Shown: positions 1-7,974 of the stretch, one piece after another | Numbering within the stretch: position 1 is the first letter of the stretch | Layout of the letters: every line of letters starts with the position of its first letter | Notes under the pieces: model-generated | The model's database searches: none | The model's input: only the letters and a program-made list of their open reading frames with translations | What the model was told of the DNA's origin: nothing | Source: Myroides pelagicus | GTDB taxonomy: Bacteria; Bacteroidota; Bacteroidia; Flavobacteriales; Flavobacteriaceae | Reading direction: 5' to 3' | Length of the DNA: 33,096 bases | Assembly (NCBI RefSeq): GCF_009711055.1 | Contig: NZ_WMJY01000029.1 | Span: forward strand, 1 to 33,096 | Position numbers and translations under genes: made by a program

Positions 1-428
1 CTGTAATAAATAGTACGGAATATTGAAAAGATACAGGCTAATATAATCTAGCAATTAAGATATTTATTCTTTGTGTGTTCCTATTTCTTTGGCGGAGATA
101 TACTGTATTGAATTTTCAAAATGTATTGATCAATTGATTTTAGTTGTTATGCTTTTTTCAATAATAATTTACTGACTAATTCATTTGTTTGTGTTTTCGT
201 GTTAGGCCAGTGGTTTGTCTTGCATTGTATACTTAAGTAATTGTTCAAACGAGTGTGTGATTTCTACAGTTTAATTTTTCCTAAAACTAGGGTAACCTTT
301 ATGTTTTTAATTTACTTGTAATTCTTAGTTTTTGCATTACTTGACCTATTTAATTCTTACTCTGTGGTTTTAGTTTTGATGAGTTTAGAAATTAATGTCT
401 TTTTAGGTATATTTTTTATTTTTCCGTG
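1..428. other. Gene-free AT-rich stretch upstream of ybeY
   Basis: No convincing reading frame, RNA gene or hairpin terminator was seen here. The only recognisable signal is the ybeY promoter at its right edge. A 10-mer at 340-349 matches one end of the intergenic element found at 4343 and 19661, but the similarity does not continue, so it is treated as chance. Confidence 0.5.
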
Positions 429-436
429 TACCTTTG
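429..436 (+). promoter_or_regulatory. Promoter -7 box for ybeY-mnmG
   Basis: TACCTTTG matches the Bacteroidota -7 consensus TAnnTTTG exactly and lies 26 nt before the ybeY ATG. No clear -33 TTTG was seen at the expected 19-21 nt spacing. Confidence 0.6.
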
Positions 437-462
437 CAACAATTATTTAAATACCGTTAAAG

Positions 463-882
463 ATGATATTTTTTAACTATGAAACTGATTTTCAATTGGT
501 TAATGAGTCTAAGTATGAAGATTGGATTGAGGAAATAGTTACATCTGAAGGTTTAATACCTGGAGATATTAGCTATATTTTTTGCGATGATGCTTATTTG
601 CATGAGATTAATGTAAAGTATTTAGATCATGATACTTTAACTGATATTATTAGTTTTGATTATTGTGAAGGGAAGGTTGTTTCTGGGGATATATTTTTAT
701 CTATTGAACGAGTACATGATAATGCTACCGATTTCGGTGTAGATTTCGATACAGAATTATTAAGAGTTATGTCGCATGGTGTTTTGCACTATTGTGGATA
801 TAAGGATAAATCTCCTGATGATGAGCGTATAATGCGTAGTAAAGAAGAAGAGAAAATGTCTATGTTCCACGTGGAACAATAG
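463..882 (+). CDS. ybeY: Endoribonuclease YbeY (rRNA maturation factor)
   Basis: YbeY is a metal-dependent endoribonuclease acting in 16S rRNA 3' end maturation and ribosome quality control in the cytoplasm. The 139-residue protein has about the usual family length. The metal-site motif is visible near residues 105-115 (HGVLHYCGYKD): His105 and His109 match the first two family histidines, but the third position (E. coli His124) is Asp115. From memory, Bacteroidota homologues often carry Asp here, so this is probably lineage-typical. The last codons (Phe-His-Val-Glu-Gln) are formed by a parS-like palindrome at 863-878, so coding and centromere-like sequence overlap. The gene is followed after 40 nt by mnmG, probably in one operon. 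The start is the first ATG after a good -7 box. Confidence 0.93.
   Translation: MIFFNYETDFQLVNESKYEDWIEEIVTSEGLIPGDISYIFCDDAYLHEINVKYLDHDTLTDIISFDYCEGKVVSGDIFLSIERVHDNATDFGVDFDTELLRVMSHGVLHYCGYKDKSPDDERIMRSKEEEKMSMFHVEQ
863..878. promoter_or_regulatory. parS: parS-like site 1 (inside the ybeY 3' end)
   Basis: TGTTCCACGTGGAACA is a perfect 16-bp palindrome fitting the bacterial parS consensus TGTTNCACGTGNAACA bound by ParB/Spo0J. It lies in frame within the last codons of ybeY. Two more copies lie within 2 kb, which supports function over chance. Confidence 0.75.
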
Positions 883-906
883 TATTTTTCTATTTATTTA
901 ATTTAA

Positions 907-922
907 TGTTTCACGTGGAACA
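907..922. promoter_or_regulatory. parS: parS-like site 2 (abutting the mnmG start codon)
   Basis: TGTTTCACGTGGAACA fits the parS consensus with one asymmetric position. It ends on the base before the mnmG ATG, so bound ParB would cover the translation-initiation region DNA. It is 28 nt from site 1. Confidence 0.72.
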
Positions 923-2800
923 ATGAGTATATTTGCTGATAAATATGATGTAATAGTAGTAGGAGGAGGGCATGCTGGTTCTGAGGCTGCCGCTGCTGCT
1001 GCAAATATGGGATCTAAGACTTTATTGATAACAATGAGTCTTCAGAATATTGCCCAAATGTCTTGTAATCCTGCAATGGGTGGGATTGCTAAAGGACAAA
1101 TTGTAAGAGAAATTGATGCGTTAGGTGGGTATTCAGGAATAGTATCTGATAAGACGGCTATCCAGTTTAAGATGTTGAATAAGTCTAAAGGTCCTGCGAT
1201 GTGGTCGCCACGCGTTCAATCTGACCGTATGCGTTTTGCTGAGACATGGCGTTTAATGTTAGAAGCAACACCTAATCTAGATTTTTATCAAGATATGGTT
1301 CGATCCCTGATTATAAAAAATGACAAGATTGAAGGAGTTGTTACAAACTTAGGGTTAGAGATAAAAGCTAAGACTGTTGTACTTACTAATGGTACTTTTC
1401 TGAATGGACTAATTCATATTGGTGAGAAGCAATTCGGTGGAGGTAGAGCAGGTGAGAGTGCAGCATATGGAATTACTGAAGACTTAGTACGAGCTGGTTT
1501 TACGTCAGGGAGAATGAAAACAGGTACACCGCCAAGAGTTGATGGACGTTCTTTAGATTATAGTAAAATGGAAGTACAAGGAGGAGATATTAATCCTTCT
1601 AAATTTTCTTATTTAGATATTACACAACCTTTAGTTCAACAGAGAGATTGTTATATGACCTATACATCTCCTGAAGTTCATGATTTGTTAAGAGAAGGAT
1701 TTGATCGATCACCGATGTTTACGGGGCGTATTAAAAGTATTGGTCCTCGTTATTGTCCTTCTATTGAAGATAAGATTAATCGTTTTGCTGATAAGGATAG
1801 ACATCAAATTTTTGTTGAACCAGAAGGATGGAATACTTGCGAAATTTATGTCAATGGTTTCTCAACTTCCTTACCAGAGGAGGTTCAGTTTAAAGCTCTA
1901 CGTTCAGTAGTTGGATTTGAAAATGCGAAGATTTTCAGACCGGGATATGCTATTGAATACGATTACTTTCCACCTACACAATTAAAGCATACCTTGGAAA
2001 CAAAATTAGTAGATGGTTTGTTTTTTGCTGGGCAAATTAATGGTACTACTGGTTATGAAGAGGCAGCTGCTCAAGGATTAATGGCTGGTATGAATGCACA
2101 TTTGAAAGTACATGATAAAGGTGAATTAATTCTTAGACGCGATGAAGCTTATATTGGTGTATTGATTGACGATTTGATTACGAAGGGTACGGAAGAACCT
2201 TATAGAATGTTTACTTCACGTGCAGAATATCGCACATTATTGCGTCAAGATAATGCTGATTTTAGGCTAACACCAAAGTCTTATGAGTTAGGTCTTGCCT
2301 CTGTTGAACGCCTAAAACGTATGGAGCATAAGCTATCTGCCTCTGAGAATTTTGTACAATTCTTTAAGGAAACTAGTGTGAAAAAAGAAGAGGCTAATCC
2401 TATCTTGGAAGAGAAAGGGTCTTCTCTAATGAATCAACCTGATAAGATGTTTAAGGTATTCTCTCGTCCTCAGATTGAGCTTAATGATATTCTTAGATTT
2501 GAAAAAGTAAAGGCTTACGTAGCTGAACACAATTTAGATCAAGAGATAATTGAGCAGGCAGAAATACAAGTAAAATACTCTGGTTATATTGAGAAGGAGA
2601 AGAATAATGCTGATAAATTAAGCCGCTTAGAAGATGTGAAAATTCCAACAAACTTTGACTATGATAAGATTGTTTCGCTTTCTTTTGAGTCTCGTGAGAA
2701 GCTTAAAAAGATTAAGCCTATAACGATATCTCAAGCTTCTCGTATTAGTGGTGTTACACCTACCGATATTTCTATATTATTAATTCATATGGGACGATAA
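923..2800 (+). CDS. mnmG: tRNA uridine-5-carboxymethylaminomethyl(34) synthesis enzyme MnmG (GidA)
   Basis: MnmG is an FAD enzyme that, with MnmE, adds the carboxymethylaminomethyl group to wobble U34 of certain tRNAs, using methylene-tetrahydrofolate, glycine and NADH. The 625-residue product has the normal family length. Visible features are the N-terminal FAD dinucleotide motif GGGHAGSEAA (residues 14-23), the conserved SCNPAMGGIAKG segment, the GidA signature region around GGGRAGESAAYGI and TGTPPR, and a second FAD-contact block near GTTGYEEAAAQG. The C-terminal helical domain, which contacts MnmE and tRNA, is complete. The start ATG sits directly after a parS-like site and has no Shine-Dalgarno sequence, as is usual in Bacteroidota. 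The gene is probably cotranscribed with ybeY. Confidence 0.98.
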   Translation: MSIFADKYDVIVVGGGHAGSEAAAAAANMGSKTLLITMSLQNIAQMSCNPAMGGIAKGQIVREIDALGGYSGIVSDKTAIQFKMLNKSKGPAMWSPRVQSDRMRFAETWRLMLEATPNLDFYQDMVRSLIIKNDKIEGVVTNLGLEIKAKTVVLTNGTFLNGLIHIGEKQFGGGRAGESAAYGITEDLVRAGFTSGRMKTGTPPRVDGRSLDYSKMEVQGGDINPSKFSYLDITQPLVQQRDCYMTYTSPEVHDLLREGFDRSPMFTGRIKSIGPRYCPSIEDKINRFADKDRHQIFVEPEGWNTCEIYVNGFSTSLPEEVQFKALRSVVGFENAKIFRPGYAIEYDYFPPTQLKHTLETKLVDGLFFAGQINGTTGYEEAAAQGLMAGMNAHLKVHDKGELILRRDEAYIGVLIDDLITKGTEEPYRMFTSRAEYRTLLRQDNADFRLTPKSYELGLASVERLKRMEHKLSASENFVQFFKETSVKKEEANPILEEKGSSLMNQPDKMFKVFSRPQIELNDILRFEKVKAYVAEHNLDQEIIEQAEIQVKYSGYIEKEKNNADKLSRLEDVKIPTNFDYDKIVSLSFESREKLKKIKPITISQASRISGVTPTDISILLIHMGR

Positions 2801-2820
2801 AAAGGTCGTATTTGAAAATA

Positions 2821-2862
2821 AATAAAGGCTTGTTGTTCCACGTGGAACAACAAGCCTTTATT
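2821..2862. terminator. 42-bp perfect palindrome: mnmG terminator with parS at its centre
   Basis: The left half 2821-2841 and right half 2842-2862 are exact reverse complements. The outer arms (AATAAAGGCTTGTTG) resemble the bidirectional terminator hairpins of this genome, while the central 16 bp are a parS site. The downstream T-run is weak (a CTTTTTT run starts about 13 nt later), so termination strength is uncertain. Confidence 0.65.
2834..2849. promoter_or_regulatory. parS: parS-like site 3 (centre of the mnmG-end palindrome)
   Basis: TGTTCCACGTGGAACA is identical to site 1 and is a perfect match to the degenerate parS consensus. It lies 21 nt after the trinucleotide that ends the mnmG coding region's neighbourhood, at the exact centre of a longer palindrome. 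With sites 1 and 2 it brackets mnmG. Confidence 0.78.
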
Positions 2863-3206
2863 GTTTACATTACCTTTTTTATAGTGAGTATGTATTCCGT
2901 TTGCTTAAGGATTTGATAAGTATTTACTTTAGTTTAATTGTGATTTTCTAAAATCGTTTTGTTGTATTTTAGGTCATTTATTTAGGTAGTTAATCCATCT
3001 GTATAGTACTTTTTGATAAGTGCTTTTATTTGCATGGGTTTAGTTTTCGACTATGTTTTTATACATTCAAATTTGATTGTTTTACAGCTGAATTTTTAAT
3101 AGGCTTTATCATTTAAAGAGTAGGAGAGTGCATTGTTTTATTTTTACTTTAAAGGTTATTCTCGATTTAAGTTGATTATATTTGTAAAGCTATTAAAACA
3201 ATATTG
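2863..3206. other. Intergenic stretch between mnmG and the methyltransferase
   Basis: No gene or strong hairpin was seen. It holds the methyltransferase promoter near its right end and is otherwise AT-rich with no recognised structure. Confidence 0.5.
3177..3184 (+). promoter_or_regulatory. Promoter -7 box for the methyltransferase gene
   Basis: TATATTTG fits TAnnTTTG and ends 22 nt before the ATG at 3207. No clear -33 TTTG was seen. Confidence 0.5.
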
Positions 3207-4067
3207 ATGAATATTAATGCTAAACATAAGTATCTAGAGGTAGATGATTTTTCTGTTTCCAAAGAAACATTCACTTTGTATTTAGATGACGAGTATCAAT
3301 TATTAAAAACAGAACCTACCCCAAGTTTAGATGTATTAGATTCATATTACGAAAGTCCTAACTATATTTCTCATACTGATAGTAAGTCAACTTTCTTTGA
3401 TAAAGTATATCAATCTGTCAAAATTCGAGCTATTCAGAATAAGTTTAGTATTATAGAGGAGATACAAAAAGTAAACGGTACTCTATTAGATATTGGCTGT
3501 GGTACTGGAGAGTTTTTAGTAGAAGGAAAAAATAGAGGTTGGGAGGTTATAGGTTTTGAACCGAATAAAAGAGCAAGAGAATTAAGTCTTTCAAAAGGAA
3601 TAAATCTTGTTGATAATCTAGATGAAATAGATAGCCATTCTGTTGATGTAATTACAATGTGGCATGTATTAGAACATGTCGTAGATTTGGATACTCAACT
3701 AAAGCAATTGCAAAGAATATTGAAGAAGGGAGGTTTATTGATTATAGCTGTTCCTAACTTTAAATCTTATGATGCTAGTTATTATGGAAAGTATTGGGCT
3801 GCATATGATGTTCCAAGACATTTATGGCACTTTTCGCAGAAGTCTATTCCTATGCTTTTCCGTCCTTATTCTTTTGATCTGATTGGTACCCACCCAATGT
3901 TGTTTGATAGTTTTTATGTATCTTTATTATCGGAGCAGTATAAGACAGGACGTAAAAATTGGTTTAAAGCTTTTCGCGTAGGTCTAAAGTCTAATATAGA
4001 AGCAAGACAAACCTCAGAGTATTCTTCACTAATTTATATTTTAGAGAAAAAGCAATTTCTAGGATAA
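3207..4067 (+). CDS. Class I SAM-dependent methyltransferase
   Basis: The 286-residue protein has a Rossmann-type methyltransferase core. Motif I is LLDIGCGTGEF (Asp95 to about Phe103), followed by an acidic residue at the end of strand 2 (GFEPN) that should hold the SAM ribose, a motif IV-like segment (VITMWHVLEHV) and LKKGGLLIIAVPN. This pattern is typical of the Methyltransf_23/UbiG-like group. The substrate cannot be told from sequence; relatives modify quinones, lipids, sugars or small molecules. I start at ATG 3207; an upstream in-frame TTG at 3204 is less likely. The gene is monocistronic in appearance, with its own -7 box and a long gene-free stretch after it. Confidence 0.88.
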   Translation: MNINAKHKYLEVDDFSVSKETFTLYLDDEYQLLKTEPTPSLDVLDSYYESPNYISHTDSKSTFFDKVYQSVKIRAIQNKFSIIEEIQKVNGTLLDIGCGTGEFLVEGKNRGWEVIGFEPNKRARELSLSKGINLVDNLDEIDSHSVDVITMWHVLEHVVDLDTQLKQLQRILKKGGLLIIAVPNFKSYDASYYGKYWAAYDVPRHLWHFSQKSIPMLFRPYSFDLIGTHPMLFDSFYVSLLSEQYKTGRKNWFKAFRVGLKSNIEARQTSEYSSLIYILEKKQFLG

Positions 4068-4342
4068 TCAATTTTCAGTATCTCTGTTTAATATCGTCTT
4101 TATAATTTAGTGGAGCAAACAGTTATTTTAGTATAGACTGATAACTTACAGTCCTCTTAAAAAAGTGGTTGTGATGGATATTTATATGTTTACATCAATT
4201 TGCTGTATGAAATAGATATAGTATTATTTCCTTTTGTTTTAGCAATTGCTATTTCAAGGTTCTGTAATCTATACTATCCAATGTTTAAGGTTGCTTTTTT
4301 ATAATTATGGCTTAAAAAGGAGGGTTAGGTTGACTGATATTA

Positions 4343-4488
4343 TCTTTATTATTTTCCCTAGCTTTCTTGACCTATAGTTGCAGTATACGTGCACTTTCCT
4401 TGCCAAGGGATTGTCTCTGGGCTAGTATACTGCAGGAATACTGCCCCCATAGCACAAGCTTGGCAACAAATACTGTTATTTTGAAATC
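4343..4488 (+). repeat. Conserved intergenic element, copy A (possible structured RNA)
   Basis: This segment is matched by the reverse complement of 19661-19792. From GTGCAC (4389) to TTTTGAAA (4486) the two align over 98 positions with no gap and about 15 mismatches by eye; similarity continues weakly back to about 4343, with an 11-nt length difference near 4376-4388. Copy A can form a stem of TTGCCAAG (4400-4407) with CTTGGCAA (4459-4466), enclosing a second hairpin GGGC-T-AGTAT (4420-4429) with ATACTGCCC (4437-4445) and a conserved ACTGCAGG loop. CTTGACCTAT (4366-4375) can also pair, in two blocks of four, with ATAGCACAAG (4450-4459), which crosses the main stem. It may be a non-coding RNA, a cis-regulatory leader or a small dispersed repeat. 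The nearest downstream gene is 450 nt away. Confidence 0.7.
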
Positions 4489-4881
4489 TCTATGTGCTAG
4501 CATAAATATTTTAGTTTTTAAAAGTTTTGATCTTTGTTTACTATCCTATTATAGGATGTAGTATAAAAGCATAAAGCATTTTGTAGAGCATTTTTAAAAA
4601 ATAGGTATATGTTGTTTAGTTGATAAAATATTTACCATTTCCTTTAATTACATCAAATGAAGGCTGCTTATCGTTTTATATTTTCTTAATTGAAGTAGTT
4701 TGAATGTTTTTTTAAGTATAAAACTTATTTTAAGCTATTTTAAAGCGTTTTTAATATCAGTAGATATATTTATATATAATGTTTTGAGAAAATCGATTTA
4801 ATAGCTTAAAAATCGATTGATTTTTATAAGTGTACTCTATAGTTTATTTTTTTTTAATAATTTTTATCTATAAGATTTTTA

Positions 4882-4914
4882 TTTGCAGTTTAGTTAAAAG
4901 TTTTGTTACTTTTA
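4882..4914 (+). promoter_or_regulatory. Promoter for the OmpH-like gene
   Basis: TTTG at 4882-4885 is followed after 21 nt by TACTTTTA at 4907-4914, one base off TAnnTTTG. It lies just upstream of the ATG at 4937. Confidence 0.5.
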
Positions 4915-4936
4915 CGTCAGTTTAAAATAATTCGAA

Positions 4937-5533
4937 ATGAAAAAAAGTTTATTGATCTTAGGCTTAGCAACAATGTTGTTTTCTTGTAATAATTCTACTT
5001 CAAATGAATTTAAGACTGGATATGTAGATTCAGCTAAATTGTTTAAAGATTATGAAGAGGTTAAAGATGTAGAGTCTAAACTGAAAATTAAAGCAGATGA
5101 GAAAGGTAAAGCTTTTGAAAGCGAAGTAGCAAGTTTCCAGAAGGAAGCTGAAAGTTTCCAACGCAACGCTGCACAAAAAGGACAAGCTTGGGCTCAACAA
5201 AAAGCTAAACAGTTACAGCAAAAAGAGCAAGAGCTTCAAATGAAACAAAACTCTTTGATGCAAGAGCTTCAAAAGCAACAACAGGAAGAAATGGATGTTG
5301 TTGTTAATAAAGTTAAAGAATACATCGCAGAGTATGCTAAGAAAAATAACTTAGATTACGTATATAATACTGATGATGCTTCTACTATTATTTATGGTAA
5401 GGAGGGATATGACTTAACAGATACAATTTTAAAAGAGTTAAATGCTAAGTATAAAGGAGTTTCAGCTGTAGCAAAAACAGATGAAGCACCTGTAAAAGAA
5501 GAAGCAAAACCTGCAGAGGGAGAGAAAAAGTAA
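4937..5533 (+). CDS. OmpH/Skp-family lipoprotein
   Basis: The 198-residue protein begins with a lipoprotein signal (MKKSLLILGLATMLFSC) whose lipobox Cys17 should be lipidated after cleavage. The middle (about residues 45-125) is a long Lys/Glu/Gln-rich coiled coil with repeated KQLQQKEQELQ-type heptads, followed by a small conserved C-terminal part (VKEYIAEYAKKNNLDYVYN) typical of OmpH. Skp/OmpH proteins are trimeric periplasmic holdase chaperones for outer-membrane proteins. A lipid-anchored version with an acidic and lysine-rich tail is what is seen here; the chaperone role is inferred from family. It has its own promoter and a terminator at 5561. Confidence 0.88.
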   Translation: MKKSLLILGLATMLFSCNNSTSNEFKTGYVDSAKLFKDYEEVKDVESKLKIKADEKGKAFESEVASFQKEAESFQRNAAQKGQAWAQQKAKQLQQKEQELQMKQNSLMQELQKQQQEEMDVVVNKVKEYIAEYAKKNNLDYVYNTDDASTIIYGKEGYDLTDTILKELNAKYKGVSAVAKTDEAPVKEEAKPAEGEKK

Positions 5534-5560
5534 TTCTTTCACTTACAGATATATTATATT

Positions 5561-5586
5561 AAAAGAGGCCTTAGGTCTCTTTTTTG
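5561..5586 (+). terminator. Intrinsic terminator of the OmpH-like gene
   Basis: AAAAGAGGCC, a short TTA loop and GGTCTCTTTT form a hairpin with one G.U pair, followed by a T-run. It starts 27 nt after the stop codon. Confidence 0.8.
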
Positions 5587-5657
5587 TTTTAATAGGTTTC
5601 AGGATAAAAGTTCTATTTTTTATTCAATTTATTGTAATTTCAACAAAAATTTGAGTT

Positions 5658-7937
5658 ATGACTACTTTTTCTAAGGAAGCAAATTATGTATTGCAGTTTA
5701 TCAATGGAACAAACCGCAGTATATTTTTGACTGGAAAAGCAGGAACGGGTAAAACAACCCTTTTGCGCGAGATAATCAAGACAACGCATAAGAACGCTGT
5801 AATAGTTGCCCCTACTGGTATAGCTGCTTTAAATGCTGGAGGAGTAACAATACATTCTTTTTTTCAATTGCCTTTTGGCACATTTGTACCAGATATTAAA
5901 ACCCCACCTTTATTTACTGATTTAATTAAAGTAGAGAATAGAAGTACATTGAGAAGGCATCTTAAGATGCACAATTCTAAACGTGCTATTTTTAGGAGTA
6001 TGGAGTTGTTAGTAATTGATGAAGTCAGTATGCTAAGAGCTGACGTGTTGGATGCAATGAATTATGTACTTCAATCTATACGTCGAAATCAACAACCTTT
6101 TGGAGGTGTACAAGTTTTGTTTATTGGAGATCTGTTACAATTACCACCAGTAGTAAAGAACGAGGAATGGGAAATTCTTAAGCGTTATTACGACGGTGTT
6201 TATTTTTTTCATTCAGAAGTGATTCGCAATACTCCACCTTTATATATTGAATTAGAAAAGATTTACAGACAATCAGACGATGATTTTATTTCTATTCTTA
6301 ATTACTTGAGAAACAATAAGATTACCCAGCGTCAAGTAGAATTATTAAATACTTACCTGAATCCTTCATTTGATGTCATGAAGAATCCTGGATATATTAC
6401 ATTGACCACGCATAATGCTACTGCTGATAAGATTAACACTGATGCTTTGAAGTCTTTGAAAAGTAAAGAATTTACATATACAGCTGAGCTTGTAGGTGAT
6501 TTTCCAGAGAAGATTTTTCCGATTGAATTCGATTTATTATTAAAAGAAGGAGCTCAGGTTATATTTATTAAGAATGATATATCTCCAGAAAAGCGATTCT
6601 TTAATGGAAAAATGGGGGTTGTTAAGAAGTTATCTTCTGCAGAGATTTTTATAGAGTTTGAAGATAAAACTGTAATAGAAGTAGAGCGTTATGAATGGCA
6701 GAATATTAAGTTTTCTATTGATGAGAATACCAAAGAAATCAAGGAAGATGTATTAGGAACATTTACTCAATACCCATTGAAGTTAGCTTGGGCTATTACG
6801 ATTCACAAGAGTCAAGGACTTACATTTGACAAAGCTGTTTTAGATGTTTCACGGGTTTTTTTACCAGGACAAGCCTATGTAGCACTTTCTCGTCTTCGCT
6901 CTCTTGAAGGACTAGTTTTAACTAGCCCATTGCGTATGAATGGTCTATCAAATGATCACGACGTTATGTCTTATTCAGAGAATAAGGCCACTTTAGATAC
7001 ATTAGAAAGTCAGCTAATTGAGGATAATCGTTTGTATTTATGGCAGTTTTTAGTAAAGACTTATTCTTGGGCTGATTTAGTTACTTCCTGGCATACACAC
7101 TTATATAGTTATGCAGGTGACACTGATCGAAGCAAAAAGTCTACCTATAAATCATGGGCACAGAAAATGATAAAGGAATTAGATGCTTTACTCATTCATT
7201 CAGAGAAGTTTGTACAGCAATTAAATGCCTTATTTATAGAGTATCCTTTTCGATTTGAATTTACAAAGGGGAGAGTTGAGAAGGCGTACAATTATTTTTT
7301 CCCTAAGCTTGATCACATTGTTTTTGAATTATTATTTACAATAGCACAAGTTAAAAGACAACGAAAGATGAAGTTGTATTATGAAGAATTAGCCGAATTG
7401 GAGGACGAAATACTTCATATTGTTATCAATATGAAGAAAGCACTTAGGATGTTAGAGATTGTAGATCAAGATAAGTTGATATGTAAGGCTAACCTAGACA
7501 GTGAAGATATCAGTTCATACAAGATTAATCACTTGGTTAATATAGCTAATTTAATACGAAATAGCTCATTAGAATTAGAAGAGGATATTGATTTAGACGA
7601 TTATAGTTCATCGAAAGAAAAGCCAAAAGCAAAGGAAAAAAAGAAGCCTACATATTTAATTACATTAGACTTGTGGAAAGAGGGGAATGGTGTTGACGAT
7701 ATTGCAAGTATAAGGAAATTAACTAAAACTACTATCTATTCGCATTTAGGTAAGCTTATAAGTGACGAGTTGATCAGTATAGATGACGTTTTACCTTTAG
7801 AGCGAATCCGTGAATTAGAGGCACTATTTGAGAAATATGAAGGAAAGACTATTTCAGAAATTAAAGCTGAGATTAATGATAAATATTCATGGGAAGAATT
7901 AAAGCTATTTCAACGCTCACTTCCGTCTAATGCATAA
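5658..7937 (+). CDS. Pif1-like superfamily 1 DNA helicase with C-terminal HTH
   Basis: The 759-residue protein is an SF1B helicase of the Pif1/RecD2-like type. Walker A is GKAGTGKTT (residues 26-34), followed by VAPTGIAALNAGG (motif Ia), Walker B VIDEVSM (about 119-125), GDLLQLPPV (motif III), AITIHKSQG (about 379) and YVALSR (motif VI, about 402). These enzymes unwind DNA 5' to 3' and act on replication obstacles such as G-quadruplexes. After a helical middle region, about residues 670-725 (YLITLDLWKEGN... TTIYSHLGKL) form a winged-helix-type domain like the HTH_40 domain attached to RecQ and Pif1 homologues in Bacteroidota; it may bind DNA. The gene is convergent with holB and shares its terminator. 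Confidence 0.93.
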   Translation: MTTFSKEANYVLQFINGTNRSIFLTGKAGTGKTTLLREIIKTTHKNAVIVAPTGIAALNAGGVTIHSFFQLPFGTFVPDIKTPPLFTDLIKVENRSTLRRHLKMHNSKRAIFRSMELLVIDEVSMLRADVLDAMNYVLQSIRRNQQPFGGVQVLFIGDLLQLPPVVKNEEWEILKRYYDGVYFFHSEVIRNTPPLYIELEKIYRQSDDDFISILNYLRNNKITQRQVELLNTYLNPSFDVMKNPGYITLTTHNATADKINTDALKSLKSKEFTYTAELVGDFPEKIFPIEFDLLLKEGAQVIFIKNDISPEKRFFNGKMGVVKKLSSAEIFIEFEDKTVIEVERYEWQNIKFSIDENTKEIKEDVLGTFTQYPLKLAWAITIHKSQGLTFDKAVLDVSRVFLPGQAYVALSRLRSLEGLVLTSPLRMNGLSNDHDVMSYSENKATLDTLESQLIEDNRLYLWQFLVKTYSWADLVTSWHTHLYSYAGDTDRSKKSTYKSWAQKMIKELDALLIHSEKFVQQLNALFIEYPFRFEFTKGRVEKAYNYFFPKLDHIVFELLFTIAQVKRQRKMKLYYEELAELEDEILHIVINMKKALRMLEIVDQDKLICKANLDSEDISSYKINHLVNIANLIRNSSLELEEDIDLDDYSSSKEKPKAKEKKKPTYLITLDLWKEGNGVDDIASIRKLTKTTIYSHLGKLISDELISIDDVLPLERIRELEALFEKYEGKTISEIKAEINDKYSWEELKLFQRSLPSNA

Positions 7938-7942
7938 GAATT

Positions 7943-7974
7943 AAAGGGATATTAACTTGTGATATCCCTTTTTA
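7943..7974. terminator. Bidirectional terminator between the helicase gene and holB
   Basis: AAAGGGATAT (7943-7952) and ATATCCCTTT (7962-7971) are a perfect 10-bp inverted repeat with a 9-nt loop and T-rich flanks on the plus strand. Its right arm directly abuts the holB stop codon. Confidence 0.85.

Larger units (their letters stand above)
4068..4936. other. 870-bp gene-free region holding element copy A
   Basis: No credible protein gene was seen. The region holds the conserved element at 4343-4488, a small hairpin around 4540-4562 (TCCTA/TAGGA), a direct repeat of AAAATCGATT near 4789 and 4809, and the promoter of the OmpH-like gene at its right end. The rest is very AT-rich. Confidence 0.55.

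Noticed and set aside
340..349. CTTGACCTAT, identical to the left end of the intergenic element
   Set aside because: The following and preceding bases do not continue the match, so it is most likely chance in AT-rich DNA.
4367..4561. 64-codon ORF over element copy A
   Set aside because: Its frame is not kept in copy B (stops and length differences), the composition is unlike its neighbours, and the conservation follows RNA-like blocks, not codons.
4788..4819. Direct repeat of AAAATCGATT before the OmpH-like gene
   Set aside because: Two short AT-rich copies with no further pattern; too little to call an operator or iteron array.
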